A stretch of DNA of 64,000 nt. Origin: Endomychus coccineus (Eukaryota; Arthropoda; Insecta; Coleoptera; Endomychidae). The position numbers and the translations under genes were made by a program. Each line of letters starts with the position of its first letter. Position 1 is the first letter of the stretch. The notes below the pieces were generated by a model. The model had not been told where the DNA came from. It made no database searches and saw only the letters and a program-made list of their open reading frames with translations. Below, one piece after another: positions 35,892 through 47,929 of the stretch. The stretch is taken from positions 83,238,116 through 83,302,115 of the forward strand of contig OY294068.1 in assembly GCA_958510875.1 (NCBI GenBank), read 5' to 3'.

Positions 35892-36155
35892 TTATTCTGA
35901 GAATTTCATCCAAATTCGTATGATTTCACCAGTATTATCTCTTTCTTCATGACACAATTTTCCCACAGTGCCATTGGACAATCCATCCCCAACATCTATG
36001 TTATTAGTTATCATGTATGGTCGGTTAAGAGCTAAAATTAACTCGTATGGTAATCTACCCGTATCATCGGTTCTCATTTTATACAACTTCTGTCTGACGG
36101 AATTTTGTTGCTCAGCATTATGACAACCAACGAAGACATCCGATGCCACAGATAC
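35892..36155 (-). pseudogene. Helitron (PIF1-like) helicase C-terminal fragment
   Basis: The minus strand encodes ASDVFVGCHNAEQQNSVRQK, then LPYELILALNRPYMITNNID, then VGDGLSNGTVGKLCHEE. This is the conserved block of Helitron Rep-helicase proteins (nRPYMiTtNIDv.DGL.NG.vGkL). Rep nuclease and the N-terminal helicase motifs are not found. The frame is open over 85 codons and so may be young or captured. It directly borders a pair of permuted inverted repeats. Confidence 0.75.
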
Positions 36156-36261
36156 TATTGTCTACGGAGTTTAGTATGGAGTCGTTGTACTCGTTGTAGC
36201 ATCCGAAATTACAATTTTACTATTTTTAAATGAAAATTAATTAAAATTAGTATTGCTTTAG

Positions 36262-36504
36262 TTTTCACAACTGTCAGCATTTCAATCAACAATTATATAC
36301 ATTTTTATATTTAATAATGAAAAACGTATAACGGGCGGTACAATCTCTGTAAAGAGTATGAATCGGTCCTCGTGCAGACGAAAGTTATATTTTTATTGAA
36401 TTTATTAATTGTACATTGTGTACTTGTATTGTATCTACGTGCAAGGTTTTAAATATTGTGAATATAATTCTTGTCATAAGAATATAACATTAGTGATGTG
36501 TATA
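36262..36504. repeat. Permuted repeat, left copy (order A-B)
   Basis: Segment A (36262-36363) and segment B (36364-36504) each recur in inverse orientation at 36791-37031, but in the order A'-B' rather than the B'-A' expected of a simple inverted duplication. Shared words include ctgtcagcatttcaatcaac in A and cgtgcagacg and attgtacattgtgtac in B. The A+B unit is about 243 bp. Confidence 0.8.
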
Positions 36505-36790
36505 AGTAATACTACTAATACGAAAGTACAAAATTTTATTTCAAATAATTATTTTTGGTGTAATTTACGATCATACTGACATTTGACGGAAATGTTTATA
36601 TGTTTACATTTTGCGTTTCTTTTTAGATTATTTGATCATTGGTCCAAATTGTTTTCTTTTACCACCATTCGTAGACATCTTCAATACGGACCAATGCTGT
36701 TTACTTTCATTTACATTCATGTAAATATCATTAAATAATATGTTTTGAAAATGAAATGATGTGTATTTATTATAAAGACTATCGGGTTAC
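36505..36790. other. Spacer between the permuted repeats
   Basis: 286 bp of AT-rich, non-coding sequence. It has no detectable copy of A or B. Confidence 0.5.
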
Positions 36791-37031
36791 ATTCATATTC
36801 TTTGCAAGGACTGTACCGCCCATTATACGTTTTCATTATTAAATATAAAAATGTATATAACTGTTGATTGAAATGCTGACAGTTGTGAAATATACACATC
36901 CCTAATGTTATACTCTTATGACAAAAATTACATTCACAATATTTAAAACCTTGTACGTAGATACGATACTAAGTACACAATGTACAATTAATAAATTCAA
37001 TAAATATATAACTGTCGTCTGCACGAGGACC
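36791..37031. repeat. Permuted repeat, right copy (order A'-B', inverted)
   Basis: A' lies at 36791-36890 and B' at 36891-37031. The internal junction gttgtgaaa|tatacacatc is exactly what joining the end of left B to the start of left A would give. The two copies are thus inverted circular permutations of one unit. Confidence 0.8.
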
Positions 37032-37156
37032 GAGGATTCAGTAAATGAATGCTTACATATCCACACGTGTGTAAGCGTAAGGATAGATTGCCTGACGCCT
37101 GACCAAGTAGTTGCGCTGGCGGCAGTATACATAATACCTAATATACAGAATCTTCC

Positions 37157-39314
37157 ATCTCAGACGAGCCACCCCGTATATTTCTTATCCCATAGTGAGT
37201 GGAAAAATGTCCCGAAACACGTCGAATGATTTTGTTTTGGGGACATCTTCTGACGTATATTTGAGGCTTGAACGAGCAACCCCCTAATAGGGGGCGCTTC
37301 AAACACTCAAAATTGAATAGGGCAGAGGGGTTGAGTGATACGTCATTTGAAAGATCTTGGAAGCCTCTTTACAACGGTGTATGAAAAACGTAAATTTGAT
37401 GAACCGTTTTCGCCAAAAATTAATTTTGTTGCTCGAATGCGCTACCTTGAATGTTTTGGTTATTTGTACAATGTACAAGCTCATTTTTATTAAGCCTTTT
37501 TTACAAACTTAAACAATCTTCAAAAAATCACATTCGTAAAAAAATTGAATTGGTTGTCATGCTTACAATGAAAAAAATTAAATCTGCGTGTTGAAATCAA
37601 ATGTTCAAATTGTCCTCCATTGACTTCCATACAATAATACAATCTTGACAGAAAACCGTCTCTAACATGGTTCATCATAATTGGAGTTATTTGATGACAC
37701 TCATTTACAATTCGTTGGCGTAGTTCGTCCAAATTTTCAGGCTGAGTCACAAAAATCTTGGACTTTAGATGTCCCCACAAGAAGTAGTTCAGAGGGTTCA
37801 GGTCAGGAGATCGGGCAGGCCACTCCATAGGACCTCTTCTTCCAATCCAACGACCTGGGTATTGCAAATTGAGGTATTGGCGAACTGGTGCGGCGTAGTG
37901 AGGAGGAGCTCCGTCTTGTTGGAAATGCGATTGTTGTTCAAGTAGTAGAGGATCGTTTTCTAATTGTTCAGTTATTAACGGATCAATCGCATTTTCCAAC
38001 ATTTCAAGATAAATTTCGCCATTTAAATTACCAGGAATAAACAGAGGTCCAATTAGGTGGTCTCCCAAAATTCCTACTCAAACGTTTAGCTTTTCCCGAT
38101 GTTGAGTGTGAGCTTCTCGAAATACATGAGGATTTGTATCGCTCCAAATCCTACAGTTATGCCGGTTAACCTCTCCATTAAGTAAAAAAGTGCATTCGTC
38201 AGAAAAGCAAACGTTGTACAAAAAATTTGGGTTATTGTTGATACGCTCGACCATAATTTCGCAAAACTCTTGCCTTCGATCCCAATCATCATCATTTAAT
38301 TCCTGAATTAATTTAATTTTGTACTAATGGAACTTGTTTTTATGTAAAATTCTGAAAACGTTAGATTGGCTTATACCGGAAGCTGCAGAAAGTACAGATA
38401 GCGTGTTTGGCATAAGTTGGACATGTCCCAATATCGCCACAGCTGCTCCTTTATCCTTAATTATTTCAATGGGTGCCCTTTTTTCTATCCATTACTGAAC
38501 CCGTCTCCACAAATTTTGAAATCAATTCCATTACGTACTCATGGCGAACGCTACGTTCAGGATGGTTTTCGTTAAATATCCTTGCAGCCGGTCGGGCATA
38601 ATTTTGATTTTGGTAATGAATTCTAACCAGCTCAACACGTTCTTGCAATGTTTACACCATATTTTTTGAAATTTTAAACAAATCAGCAAAGTAGTAACTC
38701 AACAGATTGATTAAAATCATGAAATGATCGAAGAAACGTTAAAACCAGATAAACACCTTCTAAGAACAAAAAATGAAGGCAACGTAAGGAAATGTTCTGC
38801 TGTTTCTTCATTTATTAGTTTGAGAGAATGTATTATTGTATGGAAGTCAATGACGGACAATTTGAACATTCGATTTAAACACACAGATTTAATTTTTTTC
38901 AATGTAAGCATGACAACACAATTCAATTTTTTTACGAATGTGATTTCTTGAAGATTGCTTAAGTTTGTAAAAAAGGCTTAATAAAAATGAGCTTGTACAT
39001 TGTACAAATAACCAAAATATTCAAGGTGGCGCATTCGAGCAACAAAATTAATTTTTGGCAAAAACGGTTCATCAAATTTACGTTTTTCATACACCGTTGT
39101 AAAGAGGCTTCCAAGACCTTTCAAATGACGTATCACTCAACCCCTCTCCCCTATTCAATTCTGAGGGGTTGAAGCGCCCCCTATTAGGGGGTTGCTCGTT
39201 CAAGCCTCAAATATACGTCAAAAGATGTCCCCCAAAAAAAATCTTCCGACGTGTTTCGGGAGATTTTTCCACTCACTATGGGATAAGAAATATACGGGGT
39301 GGCTCGTCTGAGAT
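37157..39314 (-). mobile_element. mariner-type DNA transposon with about 480-bp inverted ends
   Basis: The ends read atctcagacgagccaccccg on the left and its complement on the right. The inverted arms (about 37157-37645 and 38829-39314) go far beyond a normal mariner TIR: the right arm includes an inverted copy of the 3' end of the transposase gene. A small stem (ccccctaataggggg) sits in each arm. No clean TA duplication is visible. Confidence 0.85.
37520..38660 (-). pseudogene. mariner/Tc1-superfamily transposase, broken
   Basis: From 38660 the minus strand reads ERVELVRIHYQNQNYARPAA followed by ENHPERSVRHEYV, the helix-turn-helix start. It then gives a catalytic core: FSDECTFLLNGEVNRHNCRI with the first Asp, SHFQQDGAPPHYAAPVRQYL with the second, and WPARSPDLNPLNYFLWGHLK with the third. 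Two or three frameshifts lie near 38090-38470, and a TGA replaces a Trp codon near 38070. The last 182 codons (37520-38068) are open. The enzyme would cut and join the element ends, but this copy cannot. Confidence 0.85.
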
Positions 39315-39319
39315 ATATA

Positions 39320-42300
39320 TAGCCTACAGCGTGACTGCTCGTGACGGACTCATGGTTTTACCTCCCATCTGAAATAGCTCAGCGCGCCTAAAGAAGTTTT
39401 CACTTCAAAAAACTTGTACCTATAGAAAGTCCATTTAAGGATTCGTATTTTATATCCAGATTTCGACCCTGAACATCAGGATGACATCAGATTCATAAGA
39501 GATACGAAAACCTTGAACTTCTTAAGTTTAAGTGAAGATAACAATGAATTCAAATATTCTTATTGGGTATTGATGATATTAGAATTATGTTGGATCAGTG
39601 ACATGGTATTTAAAGTAACAAGTAATCAGTATGAACGCTGCAGAATAGTTTATACTTAGCTTCAATATCATAGCCTCATGTTATAAAGATATGTTGAATA
39701 TACCTACATGCTGCCAAAATTCAATCCAAAAATGCTTCCAAACGTAACTGGAGCAATTTAAAAATGAGGCATTAACGTAATTTTCTCTTTAAATATCTTC
39801 ATCACAACCGTATTACTGTAAATACTTCCCAACGCGATTATGAGCGTCTTATTTGAAAGAGGCGCAATGTACATTCCGAAATAAAAATTTTTATCTTGCC
39901 AATTTGACTCTAGAGAATCAACAACAGAATTCGTAATGAATATCGAGTCAAACCGTTAAATGGCATTATGTACAAGGCACTTTCAAAATTAAATCAGGTT
40001 TCATATTCAATACGATTTATGAGAAAAATCGAGAAACGTGAAAATAAATCTACAGATGTTTCACATGACATAAATTTATTTATTCTTTCATTTAATGATC
40101 GCAGAGTTCTTAAAAAATTCTTGCGAGACGTAATGAATTCGTATCGTGAATTATTGTATCAGAATATCCTAACCCAGACACAAAAATCTGATTGAAAACC
40201 TTGATGCTGACCAAGCAATTGGACTGTTTCTTCTCGTCGAATGACCTCCATGTGTATTGTTTATAAATTTAAGAATAATCCTTATGCATTGAATCAGAAA
40301 ACTTTCATGTATAGGAACCATGGGTCCTGTGAAATATTCAAACGTAAAATGTTTTACAAGGAAGTTTGTCTTCTTCATTTGAACGATTCAACAACTACAG
40401 ACCGACTGTTACCAGGAACATATTGTATCCATACATTTATACTGAAATTTTCTTGAAGTTTGATTTTTGTCATGACAGGGAGATTGTCACCAATATAGAA
40501 ATAACAATGGGAATTGTACCTGATAAAATTCCCCCTCACAAAAGTAGCTTCGTTACAAAACAATAGAACATTATACTACAAGGGCAAGCTCATCGGATAT
40601 ATGAGGGAGATTGACCTAGGGAATGATTGGAGAGTCTACAGAGAATCGGAAGAAGTATTACATACTAGCCCACTGGCGTACTAACATAAAAGAATGAAAA
40701 CAGTACTACGATGCGGTAGGAAGAACACTCCTAGCGCTAATCTAATCTACAAAACACAACGTTCTAAACTCAGGTCTTGGATAGTTTGATATTAATCATC
40801 TCTAAGAGTATGAAACGGAGCAAAAGTTAGGTTTGTCAACTTTTTGAGACTGGAAAATTAATAAATTATTTATGACATTTGAAGGTTACTTATTTAAATT
40901 CAACATCATAATTATACAAAATATAAAATTATTATTCATGAGCATAATGCGCATTTGCTATTTGATTAATGCAGTCATCCATTCACGTATTTCTAATTAA
41001 TTTCCGGCACCACTTAAGTGGATGTTCCATTTTTGTGGCGATGTTCAATGATCGTTCATTACCCCACACGCTCAGCTCATTCGATGACCTTGAACACGAA
41101 ATTACTCAGTGTGACGTTACAGTTTTGTCAACTAAGTAGTCAGAAGAGAGGGGTTGTTCTTATTATCATCATTCTAATTTTGCAACAAACATCGTAATGG
41201 AACAAGTGATTAAATCCATCTATACCATCAATGTCTATTTAAATGATTGTACTGATTAATTGTATTAGATACTTGTCTGATAATATTGTTATTCCAGTAG
41301 GTGAGTTCATCCATTATTCAAATTTAATTTCACATTCATGTTTTTCTGAAAAATGATAGTGCTGGAACTTCGGAATAAATAGAAAAATCATGAAGATCAT
41401 AATGTCTAAGAGCACACTGCAATTTCAAATTGAAAAGTCGTTGAATTTAGAGAATCTTATCTCAGACCAGCTTTCATTAGGGAACTGATCTGCTTTAGTA
41501 CTATTCTGCTATTTTTCTACTAGCCATAGAATATGCAGGGTATTTGTTGTGCGCATGCTTCATTATTATGAATATAGACCGTAATCATTAGCAAATGTAG
41601 ATTTGAGTTGAAAAAATAGGAGACACTATTAGCATTCAATGCACCAATTAGGCGGGATCCATTCCAGCACCTATATGACGGCATGTGCAGAGCCGGTCTT
41701 CAGTAATTTCTTTGAACAATTTATATAGTGAATTTAGACACAGAAAATATGACTTCATAAATCGTTGTGAATCCAAATTTTGATAAAATTAAAGTTCGAA
41801 AGTTCAGAAACAATAATTATTGTTCTTTTCAGAACTGCAATTCTACTTACATTTATGTCATGGGCTGTGTAAACTGCGGAAAGTGTATATTAAATTGAAA
41901 AATGAAGCTCTAGGTACATCTATTTGTTTATCTCGACGAAAAATGGATCTTCGAAGATGGTACTGTCGATCATTCCAGGCAAGATTGTAGCACTAAAACT
42001 GGGATAATTATGAAAGTTGGTGGCTTTGTGTAAAGAGTATACTGTAGGTACTACATGCTGGTTGTACAGCAGGTCTTATTCCTAGTGTGGAACTAAAATT
42101 TCCTACAATCACAAAGATTATCGATTATTATGATGACAAGAAAACTTCCTAAATTGGTTCGAATTTCAATTTTTAGTGAATTTAGAAGAACTATCCAACT
42201 CATCGTCGTGGATAATGAATATACTACACCCTCAAGAAATGTGATATACAAGAATGGTTAGGTAAGAATAATATACCTACATTATGATAACACCTTCTTG
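39320..42300. other. No gene recognised
   Basis: About 3 kb of AT-rich DNA. Plus frames at 39968-40195 (Lys/Arg-rich) and 40241-40566 are unassigned. They share no feature with the transposons in the window. Confidence 0.35.
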
Positions 42301-42309
42301 AAAAAACAG

Positions 42310-42408
42310 TTATTGGGTTTCGTAATTGTGAATAAGCCACAGTCACTATATGTAGCTGATAGGTTAGCTGAAAAATATGGCCAAAGAAGTGCTTCGTCTA
42401 CCCCTCAG
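42310..42408 (+). CDS. Candidate internal exon, 33 codons
   Basis: An AAACAG|TTATTG acceptor-like and a CCTCAG|gtaata donor-like border enclose 33 codons in phase 0-0. They contain FVIVNKPQSLYVADRLAEKY, a helix-like stretch. No partner exons were found on either side, and there is no clear polypyrimidine tract. It may be the trace of an unknown host gene or chance. Confidence 0.2.
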
Positions 42409-42409
42409 G

Positions 42410-43700
42410 TAATATTCATAGATATTATATATACATACATGGATAGCGCATGGTATAGGAACCGCTGTTGAGTCGATGACTCCAACACGTAAGAGAGACA
42501 GAAGACGTATTTCAGCCTGGTATTAGACAGAGATGAAGATAATTCTGACCACGTGACAAGGGGCAAGAACGTGCATAATTTACATTGATTTAAATGGAGC
42601 ACTTTACGAATTTCATGAATTATCAAGTTATAATCCTCGTTGATCGGTTTCATATGCAACTTGTTTTTTATTTCATCAATGTAAAACTTTAACTTTTAAC
42701 TGAAATTACTGTAACCCACATTGAATGATATATTTAGTTATTAAGAGCTTCAATTATTAAATGATACATATATTCAACTACAGAAGCATTATCATAAATG
42801 ACCTAATAAATAAAACAGCATCGTTCATAATGCCGTGAAGATTAAATTGTAATATGGAAAACAAGTAACATATACACATTATTGCAATTTGAGTGAACTA
42901 TAGAAGAAATATATCTATAAATATCAAAATGTTGAAATGAATAGACAGAAATAATATAGCTATTTCTTGGAGTGGTTCGGAAAAAAAGTATCTCATTTAT
43001 TGAAATTATTAATCTAATTCTGCTACCATATAACTCAAACCTGGATTTTTCTCAGGCCAGAGATTGAATTTGATTGTGCCTCAAGATGCTAAATATAAAT
43101 AAGAAGAACTGGAAATTACATAAATGAACAGTTGTTACTCAAGTGGTGAACTTCTGGTATTGTGGCTAGTCGCAGATGCCAAATCGCTAGCTTACCTTCT
43201 GTGTTATAATAATAAACATTAACAAAATATTACGGTTTCTGAAGGAAATAAAAGTGATATAAACAGGGTTTAGTTCACAGCATTAATGTTATCAGTCACC
43301 TTAATTTTAAACTTAAGTTTTACCAACAGAAATACATTATTATATTAGGTACAGTTACTGTTAAAATACAAATTCTTCGAGAATAAAAGTAAACATTTTT
43401 CTGAGATGTCCTGCCTGTACTTCACATGCTTTTGGGATTTTTAACCTTTGCATTCTACGATTCCTTTATTCAAATATTTGATTACTTTTCTTTGCTTATC
43501 AACAGTATATGCTTCGCGATTTGAAAAATAAAGCTCATGTTAGAACATGAAGGTATAGGACTGAAAAGATTGTATCAAAATGTTATAAATCTACTTGGTA
43601 TATAACATACCAATTTTCTGGTTATTTACAGACTGTTCATTCATCTTAAATGAACGATCGTTAGTGAAACTGTTTGATATTTGATACAAATCTCTGGTTT
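42410..43700. other. No gene recognised
   Basis: AT-rich. The 84-codon minus frame 42405-42659 has several hydrophobic stretches but no recognisable family. Confidence 0.35.
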
Positions 43701-43729
43701 GAATAAGCCGCAATATATATTCACTTACA

Positions 43730-44260
43730 ACCCTTTATTAAAATTCCTCAAATATAAGATTTGTTAACAAAAAAATTCCTTTTTCTGTAACAAATCTGAT
43801 TTAGATTAGATTCAAAGTTTTCATGGAATCCTCATTCCTGAATTCTACAACCTTATCAGTCACAATGTAGCAAATTGAGTGGAAAATGATGCACTTTCTT
43901 ACACTTGCTTAGAATATTTTTGAAGGCAGTAGCAACCTCATATCCATATTCCGATCTCAGAGCTCCACTCTTAGCAAATTTAGAAAATGTATCAATAACG
44001 TTGAATAGATATTTGAAGCCATCGTTCCCCTTTTAATACCGAGTCATAACTATTAAATCTGTACCCCAAAAGTCATCTATACCCAAAGTTATTATAAGGC
44101 GCTTGCGAAATTTTCTTATAACCGGCCGATGCAAATCTTTTGCTTCAATTTCCTCGCGTCCACCAGCTATAAATTGGCTCTTTGTACCTCCACAAATTTT
44201 ACAATTGCACTATATTCGTCGTTTATTCCTTTCGGCGTTCACAATGTTGAATGAAATATT
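43730..44260 (-). pseudogene. Retroviral-type integrase core fragment (Maverick/Polinton, Ginger or LTR type)
   Basis: The minus strand reads EAKDLHRPVIRKFRKRLIIT, then LGIDDFWGTDLIVMTRY with the first catalytic Asp. After a stop it gives NDGFKYLFNVIDTFSKFAKS (the yllnviD.FSkya block) and YGYEVATAFKNIL, where the family continues toward the second Asp. A decayed LLHCD follows. Proteins with this signature occur in many insect genomes as stand-alone transposon-derived integrases. The element class cannot be told from this piece. Confidence 0.7.
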
Positions 44261-44439
44261 TGGTGTTTTCATTCTACATCTCGTATAATAAATCAAATCA
44301 GTCATCTTGTAAGCATCTTAGTACTAGCGTGTTGTTATTTAATTAAGTAATTTCGAAAATGTGATACGTTCTTGTACATTTTAATATACTTTTCTAATAG
44401 CTGTTTCTAAGCAACTGATGTGAGTGAATTCCATTGCTA

Positions 44440-44500
44440 AATATTTGTGTGGTCACGCGGCCGTTGTCGGTTCAGGTCCCAGTAGTAACACGAAGTAAGC
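44440..44500 (+). other. B-box-like word near a GC-rich patch
   Basis: The stretch cgcggccgttgtcggttcag followed by gtcccag contains something like a polymerase III B-box. Without an A-box or cloverleaf it is weak evidence for a SINE. Confidence 0.2.
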
Positions 44501-44635
44501 GAAAGCCCTAGAACAGATTTTATTTAATCATCGTTCACCAGATGACGGTGATTTGTTGGTATGGGATACGTGTGGCACATTGCGCTGGGTCATCAGTTTC
44601 GAAACATACACTACTTCGAGGAAACTAGGGTAAAA

Positions 44636-45340
44636 TCATGCGAAGACGTTACAAGTTAGCTGAGTTGTAAAGCCTAATTGTGCGTAGGGGTTAAGGATTG
44701 GTTCTTGGAGTGATATAGCCACAGGTCGTATTGATGAGTGAATGATCAGTTTCCCAATGGTGCACACAAGGAACTTTACTTCATAGGGATATAGATTGTT
44801 AGTGAGGAATAAGTCAAGCATATTGGCACAATGATAGTTGTTATCAGGGATCCGTGTAGGTTCGTTCATTAACTGTTCGTAACCATACGTAATGGCGAAG
44901 ACGTCAGCCTGTTCCCCTGCGCCATCCGTCTTGTTTGAGAGCTTCAGTGAAACAGAGTTGTGAACGTTGAATTTTCTCATGATAATGATTTCAGCTGCTG
45001 GATAGTTCTTCTGAATGATGTCAAGTCTCAGAGAAAGAAATTCAAAGAGTTTACCATGAGCTGCTTCATTTGTTGATAAGTGAAGACATGACTAGAATTT
45101 AGCTGTGTTTTCTCTGGCTTATGTGTATACATAAAGCCCAAATTCGCAAAAAAATATAGTCACTGTGTTTTTCATGGAGCAGTATATTGGTGATCTCAAC
45201 ACCGAGGTCATATTGCATTTGACTCTGATTCGGGAAATTGATATTTACTTGTGCCTCGGCAGTTTTTGCAGCAATAGCTTCCGCGATCGAATGAAGCAGG
45301 CACTCCCATCATTATTTCATCGTTTCAATCAGTCTCATTT
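44636..45340 (-). pseudogene. LINE apurinic-type endonuclease fragment
   Basis: The open part 44636-44980 reads FNVHNSVSLKLSNKTDGAGE, VFAITYGYEQLMNEPTRIPD and NYHCANMLDLFLTNN. This is the C-terminal half of a LINE endonuclease (the GdFN.H, f.l.qlv..pTr and s.LDLflts motifs), with the first Gly-Asp changed to Arg-Lys. Upstream in another frame, EAAHGKLFEFLSLRLDIIQK belongs to the same domain. Earlier parts to 45340 are less certain. Confidence 0.7.
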
Positions 45341-45344
45341 TGTC

Positions 45345-46185
45345 TTTGGCATAAAATGAGGTTGCTTCCCAGTTCCCTCAACTGGGATGCTTTCCACCTC
45401 CTATATTTTTGTTATAAAGAAGCTGATCTGCCGTTATAGATCGTTCTACCTATATAAATTCAGAAGGGAACTGTTTACAAGTTTAGATTATACCTCATTC
45501 AAATATACAATATGTTCCTATAAATATGGCGCACCAACTTCTCTGTATCATAAGTTCTTATCTGAACATAAATAGCAATGAATTAACCTGTTTGATATTT
45601 GGCACATCAACAAACAGCATTTTATATTACTTGGCGAGAATAGAAGCAAGATTTTACCATATTCACAAAATGCAAGTACATACCAAATTTCTTTTGAAAT
45701 ATTGACTGCTAATCCACTTCTAAACTGAGTTTGCTCATTTGGAAGCATTGCTTTCTGTTAATGAATATTGAACGAAAACCAACATTAAAAGTTTCAAAGG
45801 TTATCTTTCGCGCCGCGCCCGTCAATTACAGTTCCAGATTAGACAAATCGAATTGAGAGTGAACCAGAGATAGTGAACTTCCTTGCACCAATGACAAAAG
45901 TAGTACAAAATGTCACGCCGCGTGCACTTAGTAAACCCAAACTATCACGATTATGCTATTCTAGGGATAGAAATGGGAAAGTGACACAAAAATTGTGTTC
46001 ACAACATTTACTACTACAATTACTAGGAACATTCACTACGTAATATAATTTTAATATGTTATTCTAATTCCTTATGATTTATATTAGTAGACTAGCTTAC
46101 CGCGACGGAAGGGCACTTATTAAATGCATTAATATAGTTCTGAATTATATTTAATTTCCGTTCTGGAAGTTTAAAATAAATATTA
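45345..46185. other. No gene recognised
   Basis: AT-rich with a short GC-rich patch at 45808-45825. The frames at 45387-45748 are unassigned. Confidence 0.35.
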
Positions 46186-46189
46186 TCGT

Positions 46190-47485
46190 AGGTATGGCCT
46201 CCTGTTTTGGAAGATCATGCTTATACAAAAAATATAAGAAGAAAATGCACCATTGACTATAACAGAATACAAAAATGGCAAGCATCACCAACAACGTCAT
46301 CTAATTCACTACCCACATCTCGTCCCCCCACATCATCATTCATCTACTCGACATACTCACCTCCACCACTACCAGCAATACCTAAGGGGTAAGCTAAGTT
46401 AGAAAGTCAAATTCAAAAAATACGTTTACTCATAGACAATTACTTCGGATTCCAAAGCAGAAGTAGCTATGGCTCTGGAAAAATTGTTTTTATTAGTAAC
46501 ATACCAATTGCGGTGGTCGAAAATTACCATTTTACCAGCTTACGTACCTTCGTGCAGAAAAATATCATCAACAACTCTAATAATCCTAATTAATGGATGG
46601 AAACATAACTCAAATAATACAAAAAATTTCGAAACAATGCTACAATCAGTTGGTGGTGAAAGCATGTTTTTGGAGACCTATGACTCTAATGACAGGGAAA
46701 CGGGAGAATCGCTGGAAATAGTATGTGAAAATCAATTATTCTTGGAAAAGAGAGGTACGGCTGTGAGATTTATGCAGTTATAAATGACAATGCTTCAAAC
46801 ATGTTAAGATTGGGTCGTTTGACCTGTCTTTGGCACAGCACGTGCATCAGTCATACAGATAACTTTTTTGCATTAGATTTGATTAGAAAAGTCCTTGTGA
46901 CAAAATTGTACATTTTGAACTAATTTACATACACCTATCTTGAGAACTCGTTGGTGAAAAATGGGGTTTCAAAAATAATACTATCGGCTGAAACAAGATG
47001 GTGCATCCACAGAGGTAGTTGCAACTGTTATTTTTTTAATTAACTCATTATGACAAAAATGGTGGCAGAAGGTATGACACTGTTAGTTGTTAGATCCCAC
47101 ACGTGAATTAATTCATAAATGTCAGAGCAGTGACTCTTGCATTGCAGATTCTACTGCGGAATGGTTTAGTATTTCAAATAAGCTCCCGGAAACTGACGAT
47201 GTCCATACGTCTCGTGCTTGAAATGGGAACCAATATTTATAGCCTTATGGCAAATTTCTTGCACACTGTATATAGAGCAAAGAAACTCGACTTAGAACAA
47301 ATAACTTGTGTTCTGGATTTTCATCTTTATACGTTAGATACTAAAGAATGAGCTACATGCATTTGAGCACAACAACCATTTTTTTCCAATTGGTCGTTGA
47401 TGCATTCTACTGAGGAACCGTTTGAGGACAGTTTTATGAATCTTCGTGCAGTTTGCCGCAGTAGAATTCTTATAAAATGAAGATG
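46190..47485 (+). pseudogene. hAT-type (DUF659-like) transposase, frameshifted
   Basis: It starts with VLEDHAYTKNIRRKC, which looks like the end of a BED-type zinc finger. A Ser/Thr/Pro-rich linker follows (TSSNSLPTSRPPTSSFIYST). In shifted frames come VFISNIPIAVVENYHFTSLR, then SMFLETYDSND and YAVINDNASNMLRLGRLTCL, then WHSTCISHTDNFFALDLIRK. These correspond to the D.lF and vtDNAsNM..mg..l......CssH..nLl.kDi blocks of insect hAT proteins, with the Asp and the CxxH region kept. ETRWCIHRG follows at about 46990. Stops and frameshifts occur throughout, and terminal repeats were not found. Confidence 0.65.
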
Positions 47486-47929
47486 AATTGATCATAATAA
47501 TATAATCAGTTATTGCTTCAACTTTACTTCTTATTCAAATCAATCTTATCTCATCTCATCCTCATCCTTATCAAATCAGTTTCCTTTTTTTGATCGTAGT
47601 TTCCATTGAAAAATATTATTCATAATTCAAATTTAAACCAATAAATTTCAAAAATACAATGATTACAAATAATTTGTTGTAAATGTAGTAAAATGAATGA
47701 AATTTGGCAATGTAGTGAATTACATTTACTACGGTAGTAAATTATATAGTAAATGTATAATTTAGCACTTTCCCATCCATGATAATGATCATCAGTATCT
47801 ATACACAAATGGACAGGTAATACAGATAGACGAGACTTTGTTTTCTGAAATGTTCCTTAGAATGAGAATCTCTCAAAGAAGGCGCGATAGATTTATAAAT
47901 AACGTTATATTATATATATGAAATTCTCA

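Noticed and set aside
46192..46389. Exon-like Ser/Pro-rich segment with acceptor and donor-like borders
   Set aside because: It fits the BED-finger-to-linker part of a hAT transposase whose core follows directly, so it is treated as transposon sequence rather than a host exon.
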